DNA from: an uncultured Chlorobiaceae bacterium | Lineage (GTDB): Bacteria; Bacteroidota; Chlorobiia; Chlorobiales; Chlorobiaceae | Assembly (NCBI GenBank): GCA_903866255.1 | Contig: CAIPMW010000082.1 | Span: 1-64,000, forward strand | Length of the DNA stretch: 64,000 nt | Direction: 5' to 3' | Shown here: positions 37,911-47,348 of the stretch, piece after piece | Position numbering within the stretch: the first letter of the stretch is position 1 | Layout: each line of letters starts with the position of its first letter | Program-made: the position numbers and the translations under genes | The notes under the pieces: model-generated | Databases searched by the model: none | The model's input: only the letters and a program-made list of their open reading frames with translations | What the model was told of the DNA's origin: nothing

Positions 37911-39869
37911 ATGCCCCTGACCGGAATACTAAAGGTGAAGATTCTTGTTGCCTCGCCGGGCGATGTTAACGAAGAGCGCAAGATTGTTGAGGAGGTCATT
38001 GAAGAGTGGAATATCCGCAATGGTGATGAGCGAAAGATGGTGCTGGAAGCGGTGCTTTGGGAAACACATGCTACCCCTGAAAGCCGGGGGAAGGGTGAGG
38101 GGCCCCAGGAGCCGATTACTCGCCAGATTGTTGATGACTGTGATTGTGCCATCGATATTTTCTGGAATCAAATAGGAACACCCACACCGAGGGCTGCCGG
38201 AGGGGCTGTTGAGGAGGTTCAGCGGATGATGACCATTCTCAAGAGACCTGTTATGGTCTATTTTTCCAATGTACCGATAGCGCGAAAAGAGCTTGACAAG
38301 GCGCAGGTAGAAAAACTTGATGAGTTCAAGGGATTCATGAAGTCAGATGGTCTGGTCTGGGAATATGATACCAAAGATGAATTTCGCACATCTCTGTCCC
38401 GCCACCTCGATATACAAATTCGCGAGTGGTTCTGCACCCCCGGAACTGTGGTGACCAAGGAGCCGATTCCAGCCGATGAAATGTTGCGTTGCTACCACTC
38501 AACCCTGAAAGAGGGTCAATCTCAATGAGGAGACCTTTGTGCCGCTGCGTCTCTCCGACAGCTATTAGAGAGGTGCCCGGTCAACAAGGCAGGATGCTCT
38601 TGAGCTGCATGAAGGGGATGGACATATTCTCTACCCCGACGAAATCATGAAGCGGGCATTCAGGAAGCGCAGAATGCTTCTCGTTATCGGTGACCCTGGG
38701 GCAGGCAAAACCACACTTCTCAAGTATTATGCCTTGTGTGCCCTTGAACCAAAGCCCGAAGCTTGGATTTGCTACTCCCCCGAAAGTCTTTTATCTGCCA
38801 CTCCGCGAACTTGTCCGTGATAAAAGAGGCATAAACTTCGATTTACTGCCCGCAAACCTTGCTCACTGGGCACGGAAACACCATCAAACCATTGCCGCCG
38901 AATTGTTTGAGAACTGGCTCCGGAGCGGCATCTCTCTGGTACTGCTTGACGGGCTCGATGAAATCAGCAACACAGAGGAGCGAAAAGAGGTCTGCCGATG
39001 GATTGACGGTGCATGGAGCGGCTTCAGCAAGGCGCGCTTTGTAGTCACCTCCCGTGCAACAGGATATCGAAAAGAGGAGGGGATAGAGCTTGAAGCTGAC
39101 CATGAACGGGCTGATGTGCAGGACTTTACTCCGCAGCAGCAGGAGCGGTTTTTAAGGAGCTGGTTCACCGCAGCATTTTTGGGTAAGCCCTCTACAGCGG
39201 GGAGTGAGGAAGCAGAGTGGGAACGGAGGAAGAGGGCCGAAGCTGAAGAGCGAACCACCACCATGGTTGCCCACCTTAATGAAGAAAAGCACAAGGGGTT
39301 GCGCCAGCTTGCCGTTATACCCATGATGTTGCAAATCATGGCCATTCTCTGGAAGGATCGGGACTACATGCCCGAAAACCGTCTGAAGCTTTATGAGGCA
39401 TCACTCGACTACCTCCTCGAATTCCGCGACAAACGGCGCAGTATCAAACCGCTTCTCTCGGCGCCGCATGCCCGTCAGGTGCTTGCTCCTGTCTCCCTCT
39501 GGATGCAGGCAACACTCCAAAAAGATGAAGCTCCCAGGACAGAGATGCACACCGCCATGCAGAAGTGGCTCGATACGCTCAATACCCAGGCCACTCCTCC
39601 TGATGCCCCGGCCTTTTGCGATTTTCTGGTCAAACGTGCCGGTCTGCTGGTTGATTCGGGGGACAAGGAGTACCTCTTCCGGCACAAATCATTCCGTGAA
39701 CACCTTGCCGGAGTTCAGCTCAAGGAAGATCGCCCTTACGAGCAGCTTCACACGCTTGTGACCCATTTTGGAGAGGACTGGTGGACGGAGCCCGCTCCGC
39801 TTTTTTATCGCCTCGGTTGATGCAGGGGTGTTCGACGCGTTCATGGAAAAGCTTTTCAACTCCCCGTAG
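37911..39869 (+). pseudogene. DUF4062-NACHT NTPase, broken by several lesions
   Basis: The front (37911-38528, 205 residues) is a DUF4062-type domain (VKILVASPGDVNEERKIVEE, then AIDIFWNQIGTPTPRAAGGA). The frame is lost near 38515. A second frame reads NEETFVPLRLSDSY to a TAG at 38566, then HILYPDEIMKRAFRKRRMLL and Walker A VIGDPGAGKTTLLKYYA. Near 38760 it shifts again into 38690-39820, which has Walker B SLVLLDGLDEIS, TSRATGY and RHKSFREHLAG. Near 39793 another shift loses PLRFFIASVDAGVFDAFMEK, ending at TAG 39867-39869. Walker A and B are thus in different frames, so no active NTPase can form. Intact relatives are STAND/NACHT proteins, many involved in phage defence, often with further effector domains. 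Confidence 0.8.
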
Positions 39870-40178
39870 AGTGAAGCGTTGAACACAATTTGGCGGGAAC
39901 CAGCGACAACAGAAACGGTCGCCGCAGGCGGCCCGACGTTTTAAAATAAAGCAGATTCCAAGGAACTTGAAAAAAAACGTGATGGCAAAAGGCATCACAT
40001 GTTTGATGTGCAGGATCAGATTGAAGGCAGCAAAGATCTCATATTAGAGAGTGTTGAAGGGCGAATGAAACAGCAGGGAGACCATAATACTCTTTTTTTA
40101 TTCGACGAGAATTACGATACTATGAAGTGTGATGAAGAATGCTTATCAAACAAGGGGAAAAATTGCTGAAAAAAAAAG

Positions 40179-40622
40179 ATGGCAAAAAATCGACAAGAAC
40201 GGGTAAAAAAAATCCAGCGTTTTGTTGAGGAAAAAAACAGCTATTTGGCAGGTTCTGTCAAGCGTGACAAAGATGTGGCTTTACGGTTTCTCCAGAAAAA
40301 GATTAACCAGTACAAATTGACCGATGTCTTGGAACTGACCAATCAGGATCGGGTATTCAAGGTCACGGTCAATGAGGAACTGGTGAAAGAAACAGCTCTG
40401 CTGGACGGATGTTATGTGATCAAAACAGATGTGAAGAAAGAGATTCTTTCGACCAAGGAAGTTCATGACCGATACAAAGATCTTGCAAAAGTAGAGCATG
40501 CTTTTCGGACGTTTAAACAAAGTCATCTTGAAATCAGACCGGTTCATGTACGAACGGAAGCCAGCACTCGTGGCATCAAGAATCAGTTTGCCTTTGTTTG
40601 CCGGTGGCGCAATCGGGAGTGA
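40179..40622 (+). mobile_element. IS1634-type transposase fragment
   Basis: The 147-residue frame resembles the C-terminal half of IS1634-family DDE transposases: LLDGCYVIKTDVKKEILSTK, then VHDRYKDLAKVEHAFRTFKQ (the YxxLxxVExxFRxxK motif around the catalytic Glu) and HLEIRPVHVRTEASTRG. After STRG the frame departs from the expected sequence and stops. Upstream, 39942-40169 is open in another frame and includes LFLFDENYDTMKCDEE, which may be more of the same element. The N-terminal half with the first catalytic Asp is absent. This is an inactive relic next to the broken NACHT gene. Confidence 0.65.
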
Positions 40623-40668
40623 ACAAGTTGCTGCTGCTTCATTCACCAGAGGCTCTTCAGGAGTTGGT

Positions 40669-41418
40669 TCAGCACACCGTGGAGCTGGCTGTAATGATTG
40701 TTCTGACAGTTCTGGGGTTTGGTTCATCAGATACCGCCTCAGTGATCACTGGCAGCGGTTCTGGCCCTGCTTCGAGCAGCAGTGTCTCTGGAGATATCTC
40801 TACGCCTTGAGGTTCTTCTGAAGCTGAACTCTTGGTGGTAGATGCTTTACTGCTATCTTCTTTTTTTTTAACCAATTGCTCACGCTCCTCAAGTATTTTG
40901 CGATATTGTTTGCGAAGATTCTCGCTCACATTTGCAATATCAATCGAAGTGATGCGTTTACGGAAATGAGTCATCAACGAAGAGTCGAATGGCGCTTCAT
41001 TTTGAAAACTTTTAAATCGCTATAAAAAATTGCAGATAAGGGTTTTCCTGGATTTGAAAAACAGTTTCTTCATCCGTAATGCTTAAGGTCTCCTTGATGA
41101 TCAATGAGCCCAGTGCGGAACGAACACTCAACGAAGGCGAGCCATTCGCCGCAGTAAAATTATTGGCATAAATCTCTTCTGCAGCAAACCATGGAACGGC
41201 ATTGGACAACTTTACCCAACGATTTTCGGCATCCAGCTTTCCACCAAATGGCAGGTAAAAATCATCAACTAACGTGAGCTGCTTGAATTTGCGCTTATAC
41301 ATTATTTTTCAGGTGCAAGGGTTTTAGGCCATTTCCTTAGTTTTCCTTACGCTAATATACGAAAAATATTGACTTAATCAAATATAAAATATAGCTTTAA
41401 GACTTTTTCAGCAGGCCC
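40669..41418 (-). mobile_element. IS5/IS1182-like insertion sequence relic
   Basis: Two minus-strand frames together give the first part of a transposase. Frame 41012-41302 reads MYKRKFKQLTLVDDFYLPFG, SVRSALGSLIIKETLSITDE and ENPYLQFFIAI. One base off, 40669-40998 continues FQNEAPFDSSLMTHFRKRIT, then a Lys/Ser-rich linker. The DDE catalytic half is missing. The sequence GACTTTTTCAGCAGGCCCC at 41401 resembles the terminal inverted repeat of such elements, giving the probable outer boundary; the other end is lost. It faces the IS1634 fragment, and the junction between the two lies in 40623-40668. Confidence 0.65.
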
Positions 41419-41493
41419 CAATTAAAGTCTGAATTTGTCAGGAAAGCCTGAGCGGATTCCACCGGCTCATTCCTGCAAGCGCCGATTTTGCCA

Positions 41494-42711
41494 TTAGTAC
41501 AATTGATGCAGCTCCAGTCGTCTCAGCTTTGGTGCCAGTTTTGTTGTTGCCGTAACCACAACGAGCGTCATCACTCCTCCAAAAATCACCGAAGGTATCA
41601 GCCCCATCAAGCGAGCTGCAATACCCGATTCCAGAGCCCCCAGTTCGTTGGATGAGCCAATAAAAATGCCGTTGATGGCCGACACACGGCCACGCATCTC
41701 GTCGGGGGTCACCAACTGCATGATGGTGGTGCGCATCACCACCGAGACACCGTCGCAAATACCAGAGAGTATCAAGAGTGTTCCTGCAAGCCAGATATTT
41801 CCTGACAAGGCGAAGGAGATGATGCAGAGGCCGAAGCCGGCAACTGCTCCCAGCAGCCAGCGTCCGGCATGAAGATTGATCGGATGGCGTGCCAAAAAGA
41901 GCCCGGTTGCCACCGCTCCGATTGCCGGAGCAGCTCGAAGAATCCCGAGACCCTCTGGTCCATAATGAAAAACATCCTGAATAAAGGCAGGTAGTAAAGC
42001 CACCGCGCCACCGAAGAGGACGGCAAACATATCGAGCGAGAGTGCACCGAGCATAATCTGGTTGCTGAAAACAAATCGGAGTCCGCCTGCGATGCTGGTA
42101 AAAATAGGGGTACTTTCCGCAGGTGGTGGCTCTTTGACGCGGAGTGACAGCAGTGATGCGGCAGCGGCAAGGCTCAGGAGGGTGGCAGCGCCATAGCCAG
42201 CGCTCTTGCCAGCCCATCCAACAAGCAGCCCTCCTAATGCCGGGCCAACCACCAGGCCAAGCTGAAAAACGGAGCTACCGATACTGGAGGCGCGGGCATA
42301 CTCTTCACGGGGCATAATGATGGCAAACAGTGAACTGTAGGTCGGGCTCATAAATGCGCGAGCCACTCCATTAAAGGCAATGGCGCCATAGAGCCACCAT
42401 AGGGTACTTCCATATATCCAGCCCATGGCCACTGCAGTCAGCGTCAGGGCGCTCAGAGAGACCATAAACCCGGAGAGCACGCCAAACATTCTCCGCGAAT
42501 AGTGATCAACGGCATAACCGGCAAAGAGCGCAAACGAAAAGTAGGGGATAACCTCAGCCAGCCCGATTAAACCAAGCGCAAGGGTGTCGTGCGTCAGCTC
42601 ATAAATGTGCCACCCCACCACAATGGCCATCATCTGGTAGGCAAGCACGATGAAGAGTCGAAAAGACAAAAGCTTTAAAAAATTGCTGTTGGAATGAGCT
42701 GAACATTGCAT
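41494..42711 (-). CDS. MFS transporter (EntS/MFS_3 type)
   Basis: The 405-residue protein has about twelve hydrophobic spans. The loop after span 2 is AGYAVDHYSRRMFGVLSGFM, and the AFMSPTYSSLFAIIMPREEY segment is typical of the MFS_3/EntS drug- or siderophore-exporter group. The C-terminal half has LVTPDEMRGRVSAINGIFIG, another mark of this group. It lies 71 bp after the SsuB-like ATPase in the same direction, so it may be the last gene of the encapsulin/CODH transcript or independent. Substrate unknown. Confidence 0.82.
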   Translation of the reverse strand: MQCSAHSNSNFLKLLSFRLFIVLAYQMMAIVVGWHIYELTHDTLALGLIGLAEVIPYFSFALFAGYAVDHYSRRMFGVLSGFMVSLSALTLTAVAMGWIYGSTLWWLYGAIAFNGVARAFMSPTYSSLFAIIMPREEYARASSIGSSVFQLGLVVGPALGGLLVGWAGKSAGYGAATLLSLAAAASLLSLRVKEPPPAESTPIFTSIAGGLRFVFSNQIMLGALSLDMFAVLFGGAVALLPAFIQDVFHYGPEGLGILRAAPAIGAVATGLFLARHPINLHAGRWLLGAVAGFGLCIISFALSGNIWLAGTLLILSGICDGVSVVMRTTIMQLVTPDEMRGRVSAINGIFIGSSNELGALESGIAARLMGLIPSVIFGGVMTLVVVTATTKLAPKLRRLELHQLY

Positions 42712-42782
42712 GGATACTCGTTGTTGTACTTGACAGCAATTCCCTGACGCATGGGAGTCGCTACCTGATTACCTCTTGTTCA

Positions 42783-43610
42783 TCAGATGCCGCTTCCCTC
42801 TTCCTGAATCCCTTCTGCCTCTTTTCTGATCCGGCCAGCCTCTTTGTGAACCAGATCGAATGCTTCAAAAAGCTCTTTTCTGTAACGATCAAAATGTTTG
42901 TCGGTACGGTCTCTCGGATAGGGCAGATCGATGGTGATGTTGTTTTCAAATCTCCCGGGATTTGGCGCCATCAACACAATCCTCTCACCCAGATACACTG
43001 CTTCGTCAAGATCATGGGTAACAAAGATAATCGTTATTTTTCTTTTTTTTCGTAATTCGAGAAGCTCGTCCTGCAGGTGAAGCCTTGTGAATGCATCAAG
43101 GGCGGCAAAAGGTTCATCCATGAAGAGGACGCTTGGCTCAACAGCCAGGGCGCGGGCAAGAGCAACGCGCTGTTTCATTCCACCCGAGAGTTCGTGGGGA
43201 TGGCGTTGAGCCCAAGCACTGAGTCCAACACCCGAAAGTGCGGCAAGCGCTCGTTTTTTTGCTTCAGCCTTGCTGATGCCCCGGCATTTCAGACCGAAAA
43301 GAATGTTATCAAGCGCTGTTTTCCAGGGAAAGAGCCCATAGTCCTGAAAGATCATGATTCTGTCAGGATCTGGTTTCAGGACAGGTTTTCCATCAATCAT
43401 TACCGAGCCTTCGGTTGGTTGTTCAAACCCGGCCATAAGGTTGATGACGGTTGATTTTCCGCAGCCGCTTGGTCCGACAAGGCAGACAAACTCCCCTTCA
43501 TAAATATCAAGATTGCCTGCTGCAAGGGCAACATGAGCAGCTTCGGAGGAGGTATGAAAAGATTTCCCTGCATTCAGCAGCCTGATTTTAGGTGTTCGTC
43601 CGTTGACCAT
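42783..43610 (-). CDS. ABC importer ATP-binding subunit (SsuB/TauB/NrtD-like)
   Basis: This 275-residue ATPase belongs to the nitrate/sulfonate/taurine importer class. It has Walker A LVGPSGCGKSTVINLMAGFE, the Q-loop MIFQDYGLFPWKTALDNILF (FQ-x-x-x-L-x-P-W is typical of this class), HELSGGMKQRVALARALA, Walker B VLFMDEPFAALDA and the H-loop IIFVTHDLDEAVYLGERIVL. Its C-terminal 25 residues are Glu/Arg-rich. It begins 7 bp after the permease stop, in the run that starts with cysK. The substrate cannot be read from the ATPase. Confidence 0.85.
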   Translation of the reverse strand: MVNGRTPKIRLLNAGKSFHTSSEAAHVALAAGNLDIYEGEFVCLVGPSGCGKSTVINLMAGFEQPTEGSVMIDGKPVLKPDPDRIMIFQDYGLFPWKTALDNILFGLKCRGISKAEAKKRALAALSGVGLSAWAQRHPHELSGGMKQRVALARALAVEPSVLFMDEPFAALDAFTRLHLQDELLELRKKRKITIIFVTHDLDEAVYLGERIVLMAPNPGRFENNITIDLPYPRDRTDKHFDRYRKELFEAFDLVHKEAGRIRKEAEGIQEEGSGI

Positions 43611-43617
43611 TTTTTTG

Positions 43618-44382
43618 TTACTGTTGAGCGTTTATTCCCCACTTTTTGTTGATGAACTGTTCGCCAGCGGTGATCAGCTTGTTGAGCAGCAGTCCCAGTA
43701 TGCCGACCAGTAACATACCAGCCATGATTTGATCGGTCCGCAGGAAGTTTCTTGCATCAATAATCAGGTATCCGAGCCCTGAGTCAGCGCCGAGCATCTC
43801 ACCGGCAACAAGATGTATCCATGCGGTGCCAAGGGCGATGTGCAGGCCCGTCATGATACCTGGAAATGCAGCCGGAATGATAATGCCGAGAAAAACCAGT
43901 GCGGGTTTTGCTCCAAAGTTGTTTGCCACTTTGTAGTTGATGGCAGGGATAGAGCGCACTGCGCTGATAGTTGCCAGCAACATGGGGAAAAAAGCGGCCA
44001 TAAAAATAATGAATATTGCAGGTGTGTTGCCAATGCCGAACCAGAGTACCGCCAGCGGAAACCAGGCGATCGGTGAAATCGGGCGCAAGAGCTGCACAAC
44101 AGGGTCAATTGCCCGGTGGCAGGGGCGGCATCGTCCAAGAAATAGTCCTAATGGTATGGCGCAAGTGACGGCAAGAGAGTATGCGATGCTGAAGCGCGTC
44201 AGACTGATGGTGATATCTTTCCACAGCCGTCCCACCTTGATGAGTTCCAGAATGGCCAGGAAAACATCTCTTGGACCGGGGAAGAGATCTGGAGTATAGT
44301 GCGATGCTGCGTACTGCCAGATCATCAGGAATACGACGACTGCAAGAGTTGGCAAAAAAAACTTCTGGATCTTTTCAGCCAT
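43618..44382 (-). CDS. ABC importer permease (SsuC/TauC-like)
   Basis: A 254-residue permease starts at the ATG at 44382 (MAEKIQKFFLPTLAVVVFLM) inside the 3' end of the upstream binding-protein gene. Six spans are visible. The ATPase-coupling EAA-like loop lies in NNFGAKPALVFLGIIIPAAF, then PGIMTGLHIALGTAWIHLVA, the usual SsuC/TauC motif. The residues after span 2 (PLGLFLGRCRPCHRAIDPVV) also match the class. The overlap with its upstream neighbour points to one transcript with the binding protein and the CODH-like gene. Confidence 0.87.
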   Translation of the reverse strand: MAEKIQKFFLPTLAVVVFLMIWQYAASHYTPDLFPGPRDVFLAILELIKVGRLWKDITISLTRFSIAYSLAVTCAIPLGLFLGRCRPCHRAIDPVVQLLRPISPIAWFPLAVLWFGIGNTPAIFIIFMAAFFPMLLATISAVRSIPAINYKVANNFGAKPALVFLGIIIPAAFPGIMTGLHIALGTAWIHLVAGEMLGADSGLGYLIIDARNFLRTDQIMAGMLLVGILGLLLNKLITAGEQFINKKWGINAQQ

Positions 44383-45367
44383 GCAGAGCCCTTTTTGCAA
44401 ATGAGTTATCGAGATACGCTTTCAGGTCAACCCCGGAACCGGGAAGGCCATAGCTCTTCATATACCGCTGGGTTGCACTGAAATCGGCCAGATCAGGCAA
44501 AAGGTTGTTGAAGGTCAGGCGATCAGCAGGTGTGGTAAGCACTTTTTCAATAATCTCCTGTTTTTGCCCAAGCAGGCTGACGGACTCTTTGGCTGCCTGA
44601 AGTGGATTTGCCTCAATGAACTTTGCCGTTCTTGAAAGTCCGGAGACCAACTCCTGAACTACCTCAGGGTATTTGCTGATGACGCTCTCCCTGAGATTCA
44701 AAACACAGCAGATATGGTTTGGCCAGATATCTTTTGAAAGCATCAGTACTTTGCCGATTTTCTGGCTTTCTGCCTGGAAGCCGAAAGGTTCTGCAACAAT
44801 GTAACCGTTTATTCTGCCTGTTGCAAGCGCAACGACCATCTCGGGTGGTGGCATATCAATAATTTTTACATCACGGGCAGCATCAAGACCGTTTTCTGCC
44901 ACTATTTTACGTAGCAGGATATTATGTGTAGAAAATTGGCTGGGTACAGCAATGGTCTTTCCCTTGAGATCTTTGATGGTGTTGATTTCGCCGTTGTTTT
45001 TTACGGTGATGGCGCTCCCGTTTCTGTGACCAAGAAGCACAACCTTTACAGGCGCACCCTTCTCTCGGAGTGTGAGGCTCATTGGTGTCAGCAGAAATGA
45101 GCCATCAACAGCACCTGCCTTGAGCGCCTCGGCATTTTCCGGCCACGATGAAAATTTTACTGGTTGAATGACCAGATTTTTGAACTTTTCGCGGAAAGCA
45201 GCAATCAGCAGCAAGTGATCGGTAATAGGAAGGTAACCGATTTTAAGAGTCACCTTGCTTGCCCCGGCGATGGCTGTAGCGAAATTGCCAGCACCAGTGA
45301 GAACTCCGGGAATTTGGGCAGCCAGCAGCGCCGCGCCGGTTTTCAGCAGAAAGTTTCGTCTATTCAT
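44375..45367 (-). CDS. ABC importer substrate-binding protein (NMT1/SsuA-like, Tat-type signal)
   Basis: The start at 45367 (MNRRNFLLKTGAALLAAQIP) gives 330 residues. A frame from 45604 is not used because it runs far into the CODH-like gene. The RRNFLLKTG head looks like a twin-arginine signal, so the protein may be exported folded. The mature part has KIGYLPITDHLLLIAAFREK and LKAGAVDGSFLLTPMSLTLR, then GKTIAVPSQFSTHNILLRKI and GYIVAEPFGFQAES, the pattern of NMT1/SsuA/NrtA-like proteins. Relatives bind nitrate, bicarbonate, alkanesulfonates, taurine or pyrimidines; the ligand here is unknown. It overlaps the CODH-like gene by 8 bp. Confidence 0.83.
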   Translation of the reverse strand: MNRRNFLLKTGAALLAAQIPGVLTGAGNFATAIAGASKVTLKIGYLPITDHLLLIAAFREKFKNLVIQPVKFSSWPENAEALKAGAVDGSFLLTPMSLTLREKGAPVKVVLLGHRNGSAITVKNNGEINTIKDLKGKTIAVPSQFSTHNILLRKIVAENGLDAARDVKIIDMPPPEMVVALATGRINGYIVAEPFGFQAESQKIGKVLMLSKDIWPNHICCVLNLRESVISKYPEVVQELVSGLSRTAKFIEANPLQAAKESVSLLGQKQEIIEKVLTTPADRLTFNNLLPDLADFSATQRYMKSYGLPGSGVDLKAYLDNSFAKRALHG

Positions 45368-47348
45368 GATGATGTTCTTCTGTTTGATGATTATGGGAAT
45401 GTTGCTCCAGTGATAATCTTTTGTGTGTCGGGGTGCCAGCGTTGTTCCATCCGATGCTTGCGCGGCGACCATCGAAATCATCGATGATCTTTTTTGCCAG
45501 AGCAACTGGGTCAGGGTCAACAACCATGACGGCACCCAGCAGACTGGCAGTCTCCTCATAGAAAAAACGGGAGACCTCTTCAGAACCTTCGATGGGAGGA
45601 GCAATGCAGTGGTATGAGTTCAGACCGAGCAGCCTGAATCCCAAAGAGGCACCGATCCCTTTTTCGTTTGACCATTCCGGGCTTGAAAAAGCCAGTGGCA
45701 AAGAGGGAAGGGGGATGCCGGATGTTGTTGCAATGTTTCTGAAGAGCGCTGATGCACGGGCGTTGTCGAGGCACTCTCCCATGTGCCAGACCGGCGGAAG
45801 CTGAAGAGGATCAAGAGCTTCATTCAGTCCGGGCCCGGCGCTACGTAGACCTTCGGGAAGGCAAAAGCCAAGTTTGAGCAGGGCATAAGCAGCGCAGCCG
45901 TTGGTCAGCGCCAGAACGTCATGGGCAATCAGTTCATCGGCAACCTTGACGATAGCCTCTTCGTAGACAATTTTGGGGTTGTTACAGCCGACAAGATTGA
46001 CAATACCCCGTATACGGCCCGATTTAAGGTGTTCAACCAGTATCTCCATGCCGCTGAAGGTGGCGGTGATGTTCTCGACGGAAAAACCAACCTCCGCATC
46101 CATCCGGGCCTGGGGGATGAATACTTTGCCTTGCACCCGTTCACTGAAAGCATGAATGCCCCGGCGAATGATGAGCTCAGCCATGACATCAGCCTGGTCA
46201 AGGTTGGAGTGATGATGATCGAAGGCAATGTGCTCAGCTCCCGGCAGACGGGCAGAGTCGCTTGTTGTGATAACTCTGGTGTGGAAACATGCCGCAACAT
46301 CCATGATACCGGGGAAAACATCCTGCACATCGGCGACCCAGAGATCAAGTGCGCCGGTTGCCAGTGCAAGTTCCGCTCCTGCGGCATTGGTCAGCGGATG
46401 GATATCTCCGAACTTTGCCAGTGCCGAGTGTCCTGAACAGCAGATTCCGTAAAGACGAATACTATCAGCACCAATCTCTTGTGCTTCTGCAATGAGCTGT
46501 TCACTTCGGGCCGCCTTAACGATAGAAGCCACGAGCAGAGGTGAATGTCCGTGGACGGCTATATTGACACTTTTCACTTGTATTGAGCCGAGGTTGGTGG
46601 TAATCCGGCTTCGTTTTGGCAGACCAAAAAGGCAGTCCATGGCAATGGATGATCCAACAACGCTGCTCCATGCAAAAGCAAGTCCGCAGCGGAGCATTTG
46701 TTGGGAGACGTTTCGCCAGTCGCCATCGGTGCCTGTTGAAGTGCGGTGCAGCGCTTCAAAGACTTCGTGATACGCTCCAATGGGAAGGATATCAAGCTCT
46801 TTCCAGACAGCAAGCCTGTCGGGCGGAGCAAGAGTTTCCAGTGTTGTGAACGGGCCAGGTATTGTCCGGCAGAGATCTTCAAGCAGGATCATGGCTATCT
46901 CACCGGCAAGTTGCTCTATTGTTTTCTCTTCATTAAATATGCCGAAAGTCCGCGCAGTGGCAATCACTTTTTCAGGGCCAAGAATGGGAAATGTTTCCGA
47001 GCCGTCTGCGGCACGTTTGAGAGCCAGCATCACCTCGCGTCCTCTTGCGCCATGGGCGGCTACACCTGCGGCTGTCCAGCGGAGAATGTTGCGGGCAACA
47101 ATAAGGTGCGCATCTGCTCCGCAAGTTCCTCTCGGGCTTTTTGGGGTGATTTTGCAAGGGCCGATATGGCAGTTCTTGCAGCATGTACCATCAAGCCCGA
47201 ACCCGCACAGAGGCTTCTGTGCATCAAAACGGTCGAATGTCGTCTCAATGCCTGCTTTCTCTGCATGGATGAGCATCTCTCTGACTGCTTTGTCGGGGGT
47301 CCGCTCAATGACCTCTGATTTATTTGCAAAGTCCTGCTTTCTTTTCAT
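45360..47348 (-). CDS. cooS: Divergent CooS-type carbon monoxide dehydrogenase with altered active-site ligands
   Basis: Ni-CODH interconverts CO and CO2. The 662 residues keep the cluster D/B cysteines (C48, C56, C57, C60, C65, C76, in the LCGFGLDGTCCKNC region) and most cluster C ligands by eye alignment to the Carboxydothermus CODH-II: H268 (VHGHSP), C304 (YGICCSG), C455 (LVGCNN), C485 (TNGCAA), C526 (HMGECLDN), and the acid/base K563. Where CODH-II has Cys333, this protein has D343 (ADVQDVFPG). The proton-channel histidines after H99 are Arg, Glu and Leu. The C-terminus is His-rich (EQHSHNHQTEEHHHE). It overlaps the desulfurase by 4 bp. A CO role is uncertain; a related non-Ni cluster is possible. 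Confidence 0.85.
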   Translation of the reverse strand: MKRKQDFANKSEVIERTPDKAVREMLIHAEKAGIETTFDRFDAQKPLCGFGLDGTCCKNCHIGPCKITPKSPRGTCGADAHLIVARNILRWTAAGVAAHGARGREVMLALKRAADGSETFPILGPEKVIATARTFGIFNEEKTIEQLAGEIAMILLEDLCRTIPGPFTTLETLAPPDRLAVWKELDILPIGAYHEVFEALHRTSTGTDGDWRNVSQQMLRCGLAFAWSSVVGSSIAMDCLFGLPKRSRITTNLGSIQVKSVNIAVHGHSPLLVASIVKAARSEQLIAEAQEIGADSIRLYGICCSGHSALAKFGDIHPLTNAAGAELALATGALDLWVADVQDVFPGIMDVAACFHTRVITTSDSARLPGAEHIAFDHHHSNLDQADVMAELIIRRGIHAFSERVQGKVFIPQARMDAEVGFSVENITATFSGMEILVEHLKSGRIRGIVNLVGCNNPKIVYEEAIVKVADELIAHDVLALTNGCAAYALLKLGFCLPEGLRSAGPGLNEALDPLQLPPVWHMGECLDNARASALFRNIATTSGIPLPSLPLAFSSPEWSNEKGIGASLGFRLLGLNSYHCIAPPIEGSEEVSRFFYEETASLLGAVMVVDPDPVALAKKIIDDFDGRRASIGWNNAGTPTHKRLSLEQHSHNHQTEEHHHE

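Noticed and set aside
41438-42217. 259-residue frame overlapping the MFS gene on the same strand
   Set aside because: Composition (Arg/Cys/Trp-rich, no spans) is typical of an out-of-frame reading; the MFS frame has twelve spans.
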